Of a stretch of 64,000 nt of DNA, positions 1-8,705 are shown piece after piece. The DNA comes from Kordiimonas pumila (GTDB lineage: Bacteria > Pseudomonadota > Alphaproteobacteria > Sphingomonadales > Kordiimonadaceae): positions 744,001 through 808,000 of the forward strand of contig NZ_CP061205.1 in the NCBI RefSeq assembly GCF_015240255.1. Reading direction: 5' to 3'. Position 1 is the first letter of the stretch. Every line of letters starts with the position of its first letter. The notes below the pieces were generated by a model. The model made no database searches and was not told the DNA's origin. It saw nothing but the letters and a program-made list of their open reading frames with translations. The position numbers and the translations under genes were made by a program.

Positions 1-703
1 GATCAATACGCGAGACTTGATACGCTTTTTCTTCCTGCCCGTTCAGTAAATAGGCCATCGCAAGGTTTTGCCTGTCACGTGCAGTGGCTGTACCTTGTGT
101 TATAAGGGGTTCAAGAATGATAACAGCTGCTTCTGTGTGGCCGTTTGCAGCAAATATCAGGGCCTTATTTGAAAGGCTCAAGGGATCAAGCTTGTTGCCC
201 AAGGCACTAATTGCTTCGCTTTCGTTGCCGGATGCGGCGAGGGCAATGGCTTTACCGGATGTATATTGTGCATTGTTAGGATCACGGGTTAAGGCCTGTT
301 CAAAAGCGCTGAGGCTTTCTTCATACTGGCTGTTACCTAAATGTACTTTGCCAAGTATATACCAAGTTTTACCTGTTGCAGCCCCACGTTCAACGAGAAT
401 ATTTGCAGTTTTTGCGGCTTCATTTGACAGCCCTTGTGCCAATAGGCTAGCGGCAAGAGCATCAAGGGCCGTAGGGCTGCCATCTTTGCTGGCTAAATGA
501 CGATATATGGGAATAGCGGCTTTATGGTCACCGTTTTTTGCCAGTTGATCAGCTATTCTTTGAAGCTCATTTGAAGGGGTGTTGCTGTGTGCCTGAGATG
601 CGTGTGGTAGGTTACTGGCCGTGTATCCGCCATTACTGCAAGCAGTAAGTGCCAGAACGCTCGCCCCAATAAGGGCTGGCCTTATATGTTTAATGGTAAT
701 CAT
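1..703 (-). CDS. TadD-like TPR lipoprotein (3' part outside window)
   Basis: Reading the minus strand from an ATG at 703 gives an open frame to the window edge, so the C-terminus is missing. The first 22 residues are a lipoprotein signal with the lipobox LTAC, predicting a lipidated, envelope-anchored protein. The rest is alpha-helical tetratricopeptide material, with TPR-like units around AAIPIYRHLA, YEESLSAFEQAL and an LAMAYLLNGQEEKAYQ unit close to the edge. That last unit and the lipoprotein architecture resemble TadD, the TPR pilotin-like protein of Flp/Tad pilus systems. No other tad gene is visible because the window stops, so a generic TPR lipoprotein is equally possible. Confidence 0.6.
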   Translation of the reverse strand, partial: MITIKHIRPALIGASVLALTACSNGGYTASNLPHASQAHSNTPSNELQRIADQLAKNGDHKAAIPIYRHLASKDGSPTALDALAASLLAQGLSNEAAKTANILVERGAATGKTWYILGKVHLGNSQYEESLSAFEQALTRDPNNAQYTSGKAIALAASGNESEAISALGNKLDPLSLSNKALIFAANGHTEAAVIILEPLITQGTATARDRQNLAMAYLLNGQEEKAYQVSRID

Positions 704-879
704 ATTGTGCTCACTAAAGCTGTGTTGCCTGATTATATTTCTTGCAAGAATAGGCGAAGGGGATGAAAGAAGATTTAAACACTGGTTGCGCTTTTAGTAA
801 TGTTTAAGCTAAATTTTAAGAAATACTGGTTTTGCGGGTCTGCGGGGGTCCAACGCAAAGCACATTAAAGGAGGGTTTG

Positions 880-1866
880 GTGAAAAGGTTTTTGTTGCTT
901 TGCATGCTTTTAGTTTTGCTACCACAGCCATCGGCGCACGCATTGGATGATGCAAACCCGGTTGAACAGGCACTTGGTTTAATTCGTGATGGCAAAGTGG
1001 AAATGGGTGTCGAGGCATTACAAACTCTGGCAGAAGGCGGCAATGCTGAGGCCATGTTTCACGTGGGCGAAATTCACCGGCTTGGCATTGGGCGGGAAGT
1101 GTCTGTGCCGATCGCAACAATGTATTACAGATTTGCATCGCAGTTAAATCATGAACGCGCCGCCCTGTCTTTGGCCAACATTCTGTTTTTTGAAGGTAAT
1201 GGCACTGAAAAGGAAAATAGCGAGGCTCTTGATATTTGGCAAACCCTTACCCTTAAAGGTAATCTGGAAGCTGCTTATATGCTTGGTATGCTATACTGGA
1301 ATGGCGAAGCGGGTGTTGCCCGCGACCCCATCCGGGGCTATGCACTAGTATGGCTGGCTTTTGAGGGCGGCTATGCGGATGCAGAGCAAAATGAACTATC
1401 CATGAAAGCGCTGCTCAGTAGTGATGCCAAAGAAGTGGCGTATGATTATGCCAAGAATCTAGCGGATAGGGGCTTTACCTCGAAGCCACTTGCCATTCAC
1501 CTGCTTGCGCACGATGAAGCCGAGCGTAAAGCCGCTATCGCACAAGAAAAAAGTGCTGAAGAAGATGTTCCACTTGAAAAACCAGACGACTGGACGACAG
1601 TTTGGCGGCTTGAGGTTGGGTTCGCCATGTCGGAAATGGAAGTTGAACGCTTGCAGCGGGTTATTAGTTCGACCCAAGCAGAAGCGGTTGGCGACTTATA
1701 TAGTGAGGTTTTACCTTCTGCAAACCGGCCCGGCCTTTTCAGGCTGATATTTGGTCCGGCTAAATCAGTGAATGATGCGGTTAGTCGCTGTGTAGCGCTG
1801 AAGCGTGCCGGGCATGATTGTTTTGCTCGCCCCCCTGAAGAAGATGACGCAGATAGCCCTTACTGA
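880..1866 (+). CDS. Sel1-repeat protein with C-terminal SPOR domain
   Basis: A secreted or periplasmic protein of 328 residues. I chose the GTG at 880 because an AAAGGAGGG ribosome site ends five bases upstream and the frame then opens with a signal peptide (KRFLLLCMLLVLL, likely cut after AHA); the longer frame from 832 adds residues with no ribosome site. Residues about 45-180 hold Sel1-type repeats (AEAMFHVGEIHRLGIG, EAAYMLGMLYWNGEAG, ALVWLAFEGGYADA). The last 80 residues (from VWRLEVGFAMSEME) look like a SPOR domain, which binds denuded peptidoglycan at the septum. A cell-wall or division-associated role is inferred. Its end overlaps the convergent small gene by seven bases. Confidence 0.75.
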   Translation: MKRFLLLCMLLVLLPQPSAHALDDANPVEQALGLIRDGKVEMGVEALQTLAEGGNAEAMFHVGEIHRLGIGREVSVPIATMYYRFASQLNHERAALSLANILFFEGNGTEKENSEALDIWQTLTLKGNLEAAYMLGMLYWNGEAGVARDPIRGYALVWLAFEGGYADAEQNELSMKALLSSDAKEVAYDYAKNLADRGFTSKPLAIHLLAHDEAERKAAIAQEKSAEEDVPLEKPDDWTTVWRLEVGFAMSEMEVERLQRVISSTQAEAVGDLYSEVLPSANRPGLFRLIFGPAKSVNDAVSRCVALKRAGHDCFARPPEEDDADSPY

Positions 1867-2186
1867 CCACCGCATATACACTGATTTTGCTGTTTGGCTT
1901 CTTCAAGCAGCGCCATCACCGCTTTTTCCATCAGCATTTGCTGGCTTTTGCCGGTGCGGGCTGCAAGCAACCGTAACTGCTGGTGGCTGGCCTCTTCAAG
2001 ATGCAGGCTTTTATACACGCGGGGTTGGCCTTTTTTGGTTTGTTCACGAGCCGGCTGTTTGTCACTGGCCAACAGGTCTTGCAACCATGTGCTTTTAACC
2101 TGCTGGTAGAGAGGCTGTACAGTAGCAGAGGGGCTAGCGTGGCCCTTGCGTGCCAGTAAATTAGAGGTGAGTGATGCTGTTGCCAT
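1860..2186 (-). CDS. small ParA-partner, ribbon-helix-helix-like protein
   Basis: A 108-residue protein directly downstream of an orphan ParA. An upstream ATG at 2216 overlaps the parA stop (TAATG), but the ATG at 2186 has an AAAGGAA ribosome site and is the better start. The N-terminal half is Gln/Ser/Ala rich and probably disordered. The C-terminal half (VYKSLHLEEASHQQLRLLAA, then a helix ending in an acidic tail) has the strand-helix-helix pattern of MetJ/Arc-type DNA-binding proteins, such as the small centromere-binding partners of type Ib ParA. The ending QNQCICGGQ with two cysteines is odd. Partner role is inferred from position; the fold call is by eye. Confidence 0.55.
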   Translation of the reverse strand: MATASLTSNLLARKGHASPSATVQPLYQQVKSTWLQDLLASDKQPAREQTKKGQPRVYKSLHLEEASHQQLRLLAARTGKSQQMLMEKAVMALLEEAKQQNQCICGGQ

Positions 2187-2215
2187 TTTATGGTTCCTTT
2201 CCAAAAGTTGCCACA

Positions 2216-2926
2216 TTACTGCGACGCATGCACGCCATCAATTGGGGGGTGAGTTCTATTGCCAAAACCGGCTTTGTTGAGGGGTACTGTTTTAAAGCTT
2301 GCTTTAACGGGCAGTCTGCGCAGCCTGTCTTCAACATAGGCCCACAGGGTTTTGACTTCCTTGGCAGATTTTCCCGAGGGGTGCGTTTCAAGAACAGTGC
2401 GGCCATCAATCATGCTTGCCACAAAATCTTGCCGGTTATGCAAAATTGTTGGCGCAACGGTGCCGTGCTGCGATAGGGCAATGGCGGCTTCCCCAGTTAG
2501 CTTGGCTCGCACGGTTGCACCGTTAATAACAAAAAGCATGGCTTTGTCTGCTTTTTCCGCCATATCTATTGTTGCGCCCACAGCTCTTAGGTCATGGGGG
2601 CTAGGCCGGGTGGGAATAATTACCAGGTCTGCTTTGCTGATAACCAATTGGTTAGCGCGGGTAATGGCGGGCGGCGTATCTATAAACACTAGCTTAAAGC
2701 CCTGTTCTTTCAAGTGCGCCAGATCATCGCCGAGGCTTGCCAGGCTTGCCTGAGCAAAGACAGGTGTTTTGGAAATTCTCTCGTTCCACCATGCGGTTAG
2801 GCTGCCTTGTGGGTCAGTATCAATGAGGGCTACAGGGCCAGCCGCCGCTGCTGCCACAGCTAAATGCCCTGAAAGGGTGGTTTTGCCTGAGCCCCCTTTT
2901 TGTGAAGTAACTGCAACAACGCGCAT
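2216..2926 (-). CDS. ParA-family partition ATPase (orphan)
   Basis: A 236-residue Walker-type ATPase of the short ParA class, with no N-terminal DNA-binding extension. The start at 2926 has AGGAG seven bases upstream. The deviant Walker A motif QKGGSGKTT lies at residues 9-17, and Walker A' (DTDPQGS) and Walker B (LVFIDTPPA) follow. Such proteins form nucleoid-bound gradients that segregate plasmids, chemoreceptor clusters or other cargo. It is followed by a small probable DNA-binding protein, as in type Ib par modules, but there is no parB, repA or visible centromere array, so this is either a chromosomal cargo-positioning pair or a plasmid remnant. Confidence 0.85.
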   Translation of the reverse strand: MRVVAVTSQKGGSGKTTLSGHLAVAAAAAGPVALIDTDPQGSLTAWWNERISKTPVFAQASLASLGDDLAHLKEQGFKLVFIDTPPAITRANQLVISKADLVIIPTRPSPHDLRAVGATIDMAEKADKAMLFVINGATVRAKLTGEAAIALSQHGTVAPTILHNRQDFVASMIDGRTVLETHPSGKSAKEVKTLWAYVEDRLRRLPVKASFKTVPLNKAGFGNRTHPPIDGVHASQ

Positions 2927-3188
2927 TGCTTGTCTCCTGTATGGTCGCACGGCTCACTGGGTGAAGCGGCGCGATTATAAACCCCGTTCATATGGGGCCT
3001 TGCCTGATTCCCACACATAATGACGGAAAGCGATAAAGGAAACTTTAAAGACTGCGTGTAATTTTTGTATAACACTATGAAATTAAAAATAAATTTAGAG
3101 AACAATTTTATGTTTCTTGCTTTGATTGCAGCTAAAGCGATACTCGCCCCCTATAAAATAATAATATTATTACACGAGGATAATAACT

Positions 3189-3698
3189 ATGGATGTAATG
3201 GATATACGCTACTACTGCGATTTAATGGCCACGTATAATGCGACTGCAAACCGTACACTTTACGATTGCTGCGCCCAGCTTTCTGATGATGCCCGCACAC
3301 AGGATAAAGGAGCGTTTTTTGGCAGTATTCATGCAACACTGAATCATATTATAGTGGCAGATGATATTTGGATGGCGCGCTTTAAGGGTGAAGCTGTCCC
3401 GCATGCTAGCCTCGATACAATTGTTTATGATGATTTTGACCCGTTACAGGAAGGCCGGGTGGCACGAGACGCGGCCATGCTGACTTTCTTTAAAATGGCG
3501 CCAGATAGCTTTTTTAAGCATGATTTAAGCTATCATAATATGGCAGGGAAAGCTTTTAGCTATCCGATCCGGTTTGTGGTTAACCATTTTTTTAATCATC
3601 AACCCCATCACCGGGGTCAGGTGCATACGTTGCTGTCTCAGGCGGGGCTTGAAACACCAATTTCGGATTTGATTTATCTTGTTAAGCCACAGCTCTAA
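3189..3698 (+). CDS. DinB/YfiT-family putative metal-dependent enzyme
   Basis: A 169-residue four-helix-bundle protein of the DinB superfamily. The conserved histidines are visible: H53 in the SIHATLNHI motif of helix 2, and a C-terminal NHQPHHRGQ motif, together forming the usual His3 metal site. Members include bacillithiol/mycothiol-dependent transferases and many proteins of unknown function; none can be assigned here. The ATG at 3189 sits eight bases after an ACGAGGA ribosome site. It stands alone between the par pair and the paa regulator, convergent with the latter. Confidence 0.75.
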   Translation: MDVMDIRYYCDLMATYNATANRTLYDCCAQLSDDARTQDKGAFFGSIHATLNHIIVADDIWMARFKGEAVPHASLDTIVYDDFDPLQEGRVARDAAMLTFFKMAPDSFFKHDLSYHNMAGKAFSYPIRFVVNHFFNHQPHHRGQVHTLLSQAGLETPISDLIYLVKPQL

Positions 3699-3715
3699 AG
3701 GCAGATGCCTTGTGC

Positions 3716-4333
3716 TCATGGGGTGAAGTCGCCCTCACGCTTAAGGCCGGTTATACCGTTGAGGAGGATATCAGCGATCATATCAGCGAGTTTTTCAGAG
3801 CTTAGGCTACCGCTTGGTTTAAACCAGAGGTAGGTCCAGTTGATCATACCGAGCATGAGCATGGACACCACGGATTTTGCTTTGTGGATGTTGAGATCAG
3901 ACGGGGCTATTCTATCAGCGAGTTCTGCAAAGGCATGCACGACACGGTTCTGGATCTCGACCACTTCCTTTTTCCGCTCAGGGGGCAGGGAGCCAAGTTC
4001 GTTTACGAGCAGGTGATGGCAGTCAACCGTGCGCTCATAAATGATCAGATAGTCTCGAATGATTTTACGCAGCGTTTCCGCGGGCGGCAGGTCTTCCTGC
4101 ATAAGGCTGGTGGCGCTTGCTTCCAGTTCGCGCACATGGTCGAGCATGGCGTGATAGAGCATATCCTCTTTAGAGGGGTAATAATGGTAGATCAGTGCTT
4201 TTGAAATACCACACTTGGCGGCAATACCTGAGATGGAGGCCTTGTGATAGCCTTCAACAGCAAAGACATTGGCGGCTGTCTCCAGAATCTTCTGTTTGCG
4301 GGTGTCATAGTCTGCTGACTGGGGACGGGCCAT
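3716..4333 (-). CDS. TetR-family repressor, probable regulator of phenylacetate genes (PaaR-like)
   Basis: A 205-residue TetR regulator. The N-terminal helix-turn-helix spans about residues 12-55 (ILETAANVFAVEGYHKASIS, then GISKALIYHYYPSKEDML); the rest is the all-helical ligand-binding dimer domain. It is transcribed away from paaZ, and the intergenic region holds a palindrome covering the paaZ -35. A similar palindrome sits on the paaA promoter. From this position I infer that it represses both paa units and is released by a CoA thioester such as phenylacetyl-CoA, as described for TetR-type PaaR proteins. The family is certain; the target is inference. Confidence 0.8.
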   Translation of the reverse strand: MARPQSADYDTRKQKILETAANVFAVEGYHKASISGIAAKCGISKALIYHYYPSKEDMLYHAMLDHVRELEASATSLMQEDLPPAETLRKIIRDYLIIYERTVDCHHLLVNELGSLPPERKKEVVEIQNRVVHAFAELADRIAPSDLNIHKAKSVVSMLMLGMINWTYLWFKPSGSLSSEKLADMIADILLNGITGLKREGDFTP

Positions 4334-4415
4334 TGATATACCTTTTGTTTTTCCTATCTGTAGCGACCAACACCATAGGATGCAAGTATCCAGAAACCGG
4401 GGCTGTCATAGGAGT

Positions 4416-4432
4416 ACAATGTCTAACATTGT
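4416..4432. promoter_or_regulatory. 17-bp inverted repeat in the paaR-paaZ intergenic region
   Basis: ACAATGT and ACATTGT flank a three-base centre (CTA). The repeat is perfect, 7-3-7, and ends three bases before the paaZ -35/operator. It could be a second operator for the same or another regulator, or part of the promoter controlling the divergent tetR gene. Confidence 0.4.
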
Positions 4433-4435
4433 TTA

Positions 4436-4464
4436 TTGACTAACCGGTTGGTTAATGAAATAGT
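4436..4464 (+). promoter_or_regulatory. paaZ promoter with overlapping TetR-type operator
   Basis: TTGACT at 4436-4441 and AATAGT at 4459-4464 are separated by 17 bases, a good sigma-70 arrangement 60 bases before the paaZ GTG. The -35 and spacer form an imperfect 20-bp palindrome (4436-4455, TTGACTAACC against GGTTGGTTAA, eight of ten positions symmetric). Binding there would block RNA polymerase. The paaA promoter has the same design. Confidence 0.65.
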
Positions 4465-4524
4465 GTAGCGGCTTTAATTTTAAAATACAAGAATGCCCGT
4501 TTAAGGCTGTTAAGGAGAGTACAA

Positions 4525-6555
4525 GTGAAACTGCAAAGTTATGTATGTGGCAAGTGGTATACATCACCTGATGAAGGTGTGGCTTCTTATGATGCTTCTA
4601 CGGGTGCGGAAATTGCAACAGTTTCCAGCGCTGGAATTAACTTTAAAGACATGCTGGAATATGGCCGCACAGTAGGGGCACCAGCGCTAGCAAAAATGAC
4701 ATTCCACGAGCGAGCTATAATGCTGAAGGAAGTGGCGATTGCCCTTTCAGGCTTTAAAGACGAGCTTTATGATCTTTCCTATAAAACTGGTGCGACAAAA
4801 GCAGATACGTGGGTGGATGTAGACGGCGGTATTTCAACCTTCTTTGTTTATTCATCCAAAGGGCGCCGCGAACTACCTAACCAACCTCATTATGTGGACG
4901 GTGGCACAGAGGCTCTTTCCAGAAACGGCAGCTTTCTTGGCCAGCATATAATGGTTCCACGCCGCGGCGTTGCACTGCATATCAACGCTTTTAACTTCCC
5001 TGTGTGGGGCATGATGGAAAAGCTTGCGCCGACATTTCTTGGCGGTATGCCCGCGATTATCAAGCCAGCTTCTGGCACTGCCTATCTAACAGAGCTTGCT
5101 GTGCGGAAAATGATCGAATCAGGCGTTTTACCTGAAGGTGCGTTACAGCTTATTTGTGGCCGTACGGGGGATGTGTTTGACCATTTAACCTGTCAGGATA
5201 TTGTAACTTTCACGGGGTCTGCGAGCACAGCGCGTACGCTTCAATCTCATCCGGTTTTGGCAGAAAAGTCTGTACCGTTTATCGCTGAGTGTGACAGCTT
5301 GAACGCGTCTATTCTGGGTATTGATGCCGTAAAAGGCACAGAAGAATTTGATCTCTTTATTAAAGAAGTTGCTCGCGAGATGACAACAAAAGCGGGCCAG
5401 AAATGTACGGCAATACGCCGGGCAATCATTCCGCGCTCTCTAGTGGTTGACGTACAGGAAGCGCTGGTTGCCCGTCTTGCTAAAACAGTAGTGGGTGACC
5501 CGCGTGCGGAAGGTGTTCGCATGGGACCGCTTGCTGATCTTGGTCAGCGCAAAGAGGTTATCGCCCGTGTTGAGGACCTTAAAGAATTTTGTTCGGTTGT
5601 ACTTGATGGTACAACGGCATTTGATGCGGTGGGCGCTGATTATGCGAAAGGTGCCTTTATTAAGCCAACAGTCCTTTACTGTGACAAACCTCTTGAGGTT
5701 GAGGGCGTACATGCGATTGAAGCTTTTGGCCCCGTTACGACATTGATGCCTTATGAAACAACAGCAGAAGCTGTGACGCTTGCTAATATGGGTGAAGGTA
5801 GCCTTGTTGCTTCGCTCTTTACCTTTAACACCGATATTGTGCGTGATGTTGTGCTGGGTGTTGGCGCATATCATGGCCGCCTTGTTGTTATTGACCGGTC
5901 AAGCGCGGGTGAAAGCACTGGGCACGGTTCACCGTTGCCGCATATGAAACACGGTGGCCCCGGCCGCGCAGGCGGCGGCGAGGAACAGGGCGGTATTCGT
6001 GCAGTGAAGCATTATATGCAGCGCGTTGCAGTACAGGGTTCGCCGAATGTAATGACCGCGGTGACAGGCCGCTGGACTACAGGTAGCACAGAGCGCAGCA
6101 TGGATGTGCACCCGTTCCGTAAAAACTTTGATGAAATTCAGGTGGGCGATACACTTCATACCAAGCCACGTATTGTAACGCTTGAGGATATTGAGCATTT
6201 TGCCAATTTCACCGGTGATACATTCTATGCCCATATGGATGAAGAAGCGGCAGCGGCTAACCCGTTTTTCGGCGCGCGCGTAGCCCATGGTTATCTGCTT
6301 TTATCGTTTGCTGCGGGGATGTTTGTTGATCCGGCCCCCGGCCCGGTGCTTGCCAATTATGGTTTGAATGATCTTCAGTTTATGAAACCGGTTTTTCCGG
6401 GTGATACGCTTCATGTGCGTCTTGTGTGCAAGCAGCGCACAGCCCGTATGGGGCAGGATTTTGGTGAAGTTCGCTGGGATGTGACCATTACCAACCAAGA
6501 TAAAGAGATTTGTGCAAACTATGAGCTTTTGACACTGAACGAGCGTACACAGTAA
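4525..6555 (+). CDS. paaZ: PaaZ, bifunctional oxepin-CoA hydrolase / 3-oxo-5,6-dehydrosuberyl-CoA semialdehyde dehydrogenase
   Basis: Opens the ring of oxepin-CoA and oxidises the resulting semialdehyde with NADP+ in the aerobic phenylacetate pathway. The 676 residues hold an aldehyde dehydrogenase domain (about 1-515) with catalytic Glu255 (AECDSLN) and Cys294 (KAGQKCTAIRR), joined to a C-terminal MaoC-type hotdog hydratase domain (about 530-676) with the Asp565/His570 pair in FTGDTFYAH. These match the spacing of the E. coli enzyme, so both activities should be intact. Start is GTG at 4525, seven bases after AAGGAG. First gene of the paaZ-paaG-paaJ unit. Confidence 0.95.
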   Translation: MKLQSYVCGKWYTSPDEGVASYDASTGAEIATVSSAGINFKDMLEYGRTVGAPALAKMTFHERAIMLKEVAIALSGFKDELYDLSYKTGATKADTWVDVDGGISTFFVYSSKGRRELPNQPHYVDGGTEALSRNGSFLGQHIMVPRRGVALHINAFNFPVWGMMEKLAPTFLGGMPAIIKPASGTAYLTELAVRKMIESGVLPEGALQLICGRTGDVFDHLTCQDIVTFTGSASTARTLQSHPVLAEKSVPFIAECDSLNASILGIDAVKGTEEFDLFIKEVAREMTTKAGQKCTAIRRAIIPRSLVVDVQEALVARLAKTVVGDPRAEGVRMGPLADLGQRKEVIARVEDLKEFCSVVLDGTTAFDAVGADYAKGAFIKPTVLYCDKPLEVEGVHAIEAFGPVTTLMPYETTAEAVTLANMGEGSLVASLFTFNTDIVRDVVLGVGAYHGRLVVIDRSSAGESTGHGSPLPHMKHGGPGRAGGGEEQGGIRAVKHYMQRVAVQGSPNVMTAVTGRWTTGSTERSMDVHPFRKNFDEIQVGDTLHTKPRIVTLEDIEHFANFTGDTFYAHMDEEAAAANPFFGARVAHGYLLLSFAAGMFVDPAPGPVLANYGLNDLQFMKPVFPGDTLHVRLVCKQRTARMGQDFGEVRWDVTITNQDKEICANYELLTLNERTQ

Positions 6556-6591
6556 AGGTGTTCAGGTACAAAGCTGCGGGAAGGGAAAATA

Positions 6592-7383
6592 ATGGCATTT
6601 GAAACAATTCGTTTTGAGAAGCGGAACGGGGTTGCATGGGTAACGCTCAACCGCCCTGAACAGTTGAACGCAATTACAGATAAAATGTTGCAGGAACTAA
6701 ATGCAGCGCTCGACACTGTTGATACTGATGCTGAAATTCGCTGTCTTGTATTAACGGGGGAAGGGCGCGGTTTTTGCCCTGGGCAAGACCTAAACGACAG
6801 AGCCGTTTCGCCGGGTGGTGGCCGCACTGATCTGGGTGAAACCGTTGGCAAGGGCTATAATCCCCTTATGAAGCGTATCTATAACCTTGCGGTGCCAACT
6901 ATTGCAGCGGTTAACGGTGTTGCGGCAGGCGCTGGTGCCAATATTGCCCTTTCCTGTGATCTTGTGCTTGCTGCAGAAAATGCCAAATTTGTACAGGTGT
7001 ATTCCAATATCGGGTTGATCCCGGATGCGGGCGGTACCTATATTCTGCCAAGGCTTGTTGGGCTGGCAAAGGCGAAGGAATTAACCTTTACAGCGCGCCC
7101 TGTACTAGCTGAAGAAGCGGTTTCTATTGGTATGATTTATAAATCTGTGCCGCTGGAGATGCTGATAGAAGAGGTAACGGCGCTGGCGGAAGGGCTGGCT
7201 CAAAAGCCTACGATGGGGCTTGAATATACAAAAAAGGCTTTTCATGCGTCGCTCTCTAATACACTTGATGAGCAGCTTGAAGTTGAACGTGACTATATGC
7301 AGCGGTGTGGCTTTTCTGATGATTATGCAGAAGGTGTTGCGGCTTTCCTTGGCAAGCGCAAACCTGTCTTTAAGGGTCGCTAA
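6592..7383 (+). CDS. paaG: PaaG, 2-(1,2-epoxy-1,2-dihydrophenyl)acetyl-CoA isomerase
   Basis: Crotonase-fold enzyme of 263 residues that isomerises ring-1,2-epoxyphenylacetyl-CoA to oxepin-CoA, the substrate of PaaZ; the family can also shift double bonds in later intermediates. The PaaG signature GRGFCPGQDLNDR lies near residue 60, the oxyanion-hole region AAVNGVAAGAGANIAL near 103, and the acidic residue Asp145 sits in LIPDAGGTY. It lies 36 bases after paaZ and 26 before paaJ in one operon. A general enoyl-CoA hydratase is less likely because the typical second glutamate position carries Asp, as in PaaG. Confidence 0.9.
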   Translation: MAFETIRFEKRNGVAWVTLNRPEQLNAITDKMLQELNAALDTVDTDAEIRCLVLTGEGRGFCPGQDLNDRAVSPGGGRTDLGETVGKGYNPLMKRIYNLAVPTIAAVNGVAAGAGANIALSCDLVLAAENAKFVQVYSNIGLIPDAGGTYILPRLVGLAKAKELTFTARPVLAEEAVSIGMIYKSVPLEMLIEEVTALAEGLAQKPTMGLEYTKKAFHASLSNTLDEQLEVERDYMQRCGFSDDYAEGVAAFLGKRKPVFKGR

Positions 7384-7409
7384 CTAATCTGGTTTTAGGA
7401 GTTATTTGA

Positions 7410-8618
7410 ATGAGTGAAGCATTTATCTGTGATGGTATCAGAACCCCAATTGGCCGTTATGCGGGTACGTTGGCGACTGTTCGGCCTGATGATATGGCGG
7501 CCCATGTGCTGAAGGTTTTAAGGGAACGTAATCCAGGTTTGCCTGTCGATGCGATTGACGACCTGATTATGGGCTGTGCCAATCAGGCTGGTGAAGATAA
7601 CCGTAACATTGCTCGTATGGCATCTCTGCTTGCGGGATACGGCGATAGTGTAGCGGGGACAACGATTAACCGGTTATGTGGATCTGGCATGGATGCCATT
7701 TCAATGGCATCTCGGGCTATTTGCGCAGGCGAGGCCGATGTGATGATTGCAGGTGGTGTGGAAAGCATGAGCCGGGCACCTTTCGTGATGCCAAAGGCGA
7801 CATCTGCTTTTTCACGCGCCAATGAAGTGTTTGATACAACAATTGGTTGGCGCTTTATCAATAAAAAATTGAAAGCAGAATGGGGCGTTGATTCTATGCC
7901 GGAAACCGCTGAAAATGTGGCGGCAGACTTTAATATTTCCCGCGCTGATCAGGATGCTTTTGCCGCGCGTTCACAAGCAAGAACAGAAGCTGCAAAGCAG
8001 GCTGGCTTTTTTGACGGCGAGATTGCGCCAATCGAAGTGGCGATTAGCCGTAAGGAAACAGTTCTTTTTGCTGAAGACGAACACCCGCGTGCCGGCACCA
8101 CTGCCGAACAGCTCGGCAAACTACCCACGCCTTTCCGTGAAGGTGGCAGTGTAACCGCAGGGAACGCTTCAGGCGTAAACGACGGTGCTTGTGCTACGAT
8201 TATTGCCTCTGCTGAGGCGGCTAAAAAATACGGCCTAACACCAAAAGCGCGGATTGTGGGCGCTGCTGTTGCGGGCGTGCCGCCGCGTATCATGGGCTTT
8301 GGGCCAGCGCCTGCCAGTAAGAAGCTTCTGGCCCGGCTTGGGTTGTCGATTAACGACATGGATGTGATTGAACTGAACGAAGCCTTTGCAGCCCAAGGGC
8401 TTGCTGTTACGCGCGACTTAGGTCTTGCGGACGATGCCGCGCATGTAAACCCGAACGGCGGTGCAATATCGCTTGGTCACCCGCTCGGTATGAGCGGTGC
8501 CCGGCTTGTGCTAACTGCAACTCGGGAACTTGAGCGCCGCTCAGGCCGGTATGCTCTTTGCACAATGTGCATTGGCGTGGGTCAGGGCATTGCAATGGTT
8601 ATTGAACGCGTTAGTTAA
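7410..8618 (+). CDS. paaJ: PaaJ, 3-oxoadipyl-CoA / 3-oxo-5,6-dehydrosuberyl-CoA thiolase
   Basis: Cleaves the C8 and C6 beta-ketoacyl-CoA intermediates of phenylacetate breakdown, releasing acetyl-CoA. The 402-residue thiolase has the nucleophile Cys90 (NRLCGSGMDAI), His357 in NPNGGAISLGHPLG and the second catalytic Cys387 in CTMCIGVGQG. The N-terminal EAFICDGIRTPIGRYAG is the form usual for PcaF/PaaJ. A TAGGAG ribosome site precedes the ATG. Last gene of the first paa unit; a hairpin and a new promoter follow before paaA. PcaF (protocatechuate branch) would look the same; context decides for PaaJ. Confidence 0.92.
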   Translation: MSEAFICDGIRTPIGRYAGTLATVRPDDMAAHVLKVLRERNPGLPVDAIDDLIMGCANQAGEDNRNIARMASLLAGYGDSVAGTTINRLCGSGMDAISMASRAICAGEADVMIAGGVESMSRAPFVMPKATSAFSRANEVFDTTIGWRFINKKLKAEWGVDSMPETAENVAADFNISRADQDAFAARSQARTEAAKQAGFFDGEIAPIEVAISRKETVLFAEDEHPRAGTTAEQLGKLPTPFREGGSVTAGNASGVNDGACATIIASAEAAKKYGLTPKARIVGAAVAGVPPRIMGFGPAPASKKLLARLGLSINDMDVIELNEAFAAQGLAVTRDLGLADDAAHVNPNGGAISLGHPLGMSGARLVLTATRELERRSGRYALCTMCIGVGQGIAMVIERVS

Positions 8619-8662
8619 AACATACGCTTCTGGTTACGAGAAACGCTGAATTATAAGGCTAT

Positions 8663-8682
8663 AGCGGCTGTATGAAGCCGCT
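8663..8682 (+). terminator. hairpin between paaJ and paaA
   Basis: AGCGGCT and AGCCGCT form a perfect 7-bp GC-rich stem with a six-base loop, 45 bases after paaJ and before the paaA promoter. There is no long U tract, so it may be a weak terminator or a processing/stability element. Confidence 0.45.
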
Positions 8683-8705
8683 TAAAAACTGGCTTAAATA
8701 ATTAA

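Noticed and set aside
84-500. 138-residue plus-strand open frame at the left edge
   Set aside because: It is antisense to the TadD-like lipoprotein gene, which has a lipobox and TPR pattern; the plus-strand frame has no ribosome site or recognisable features.
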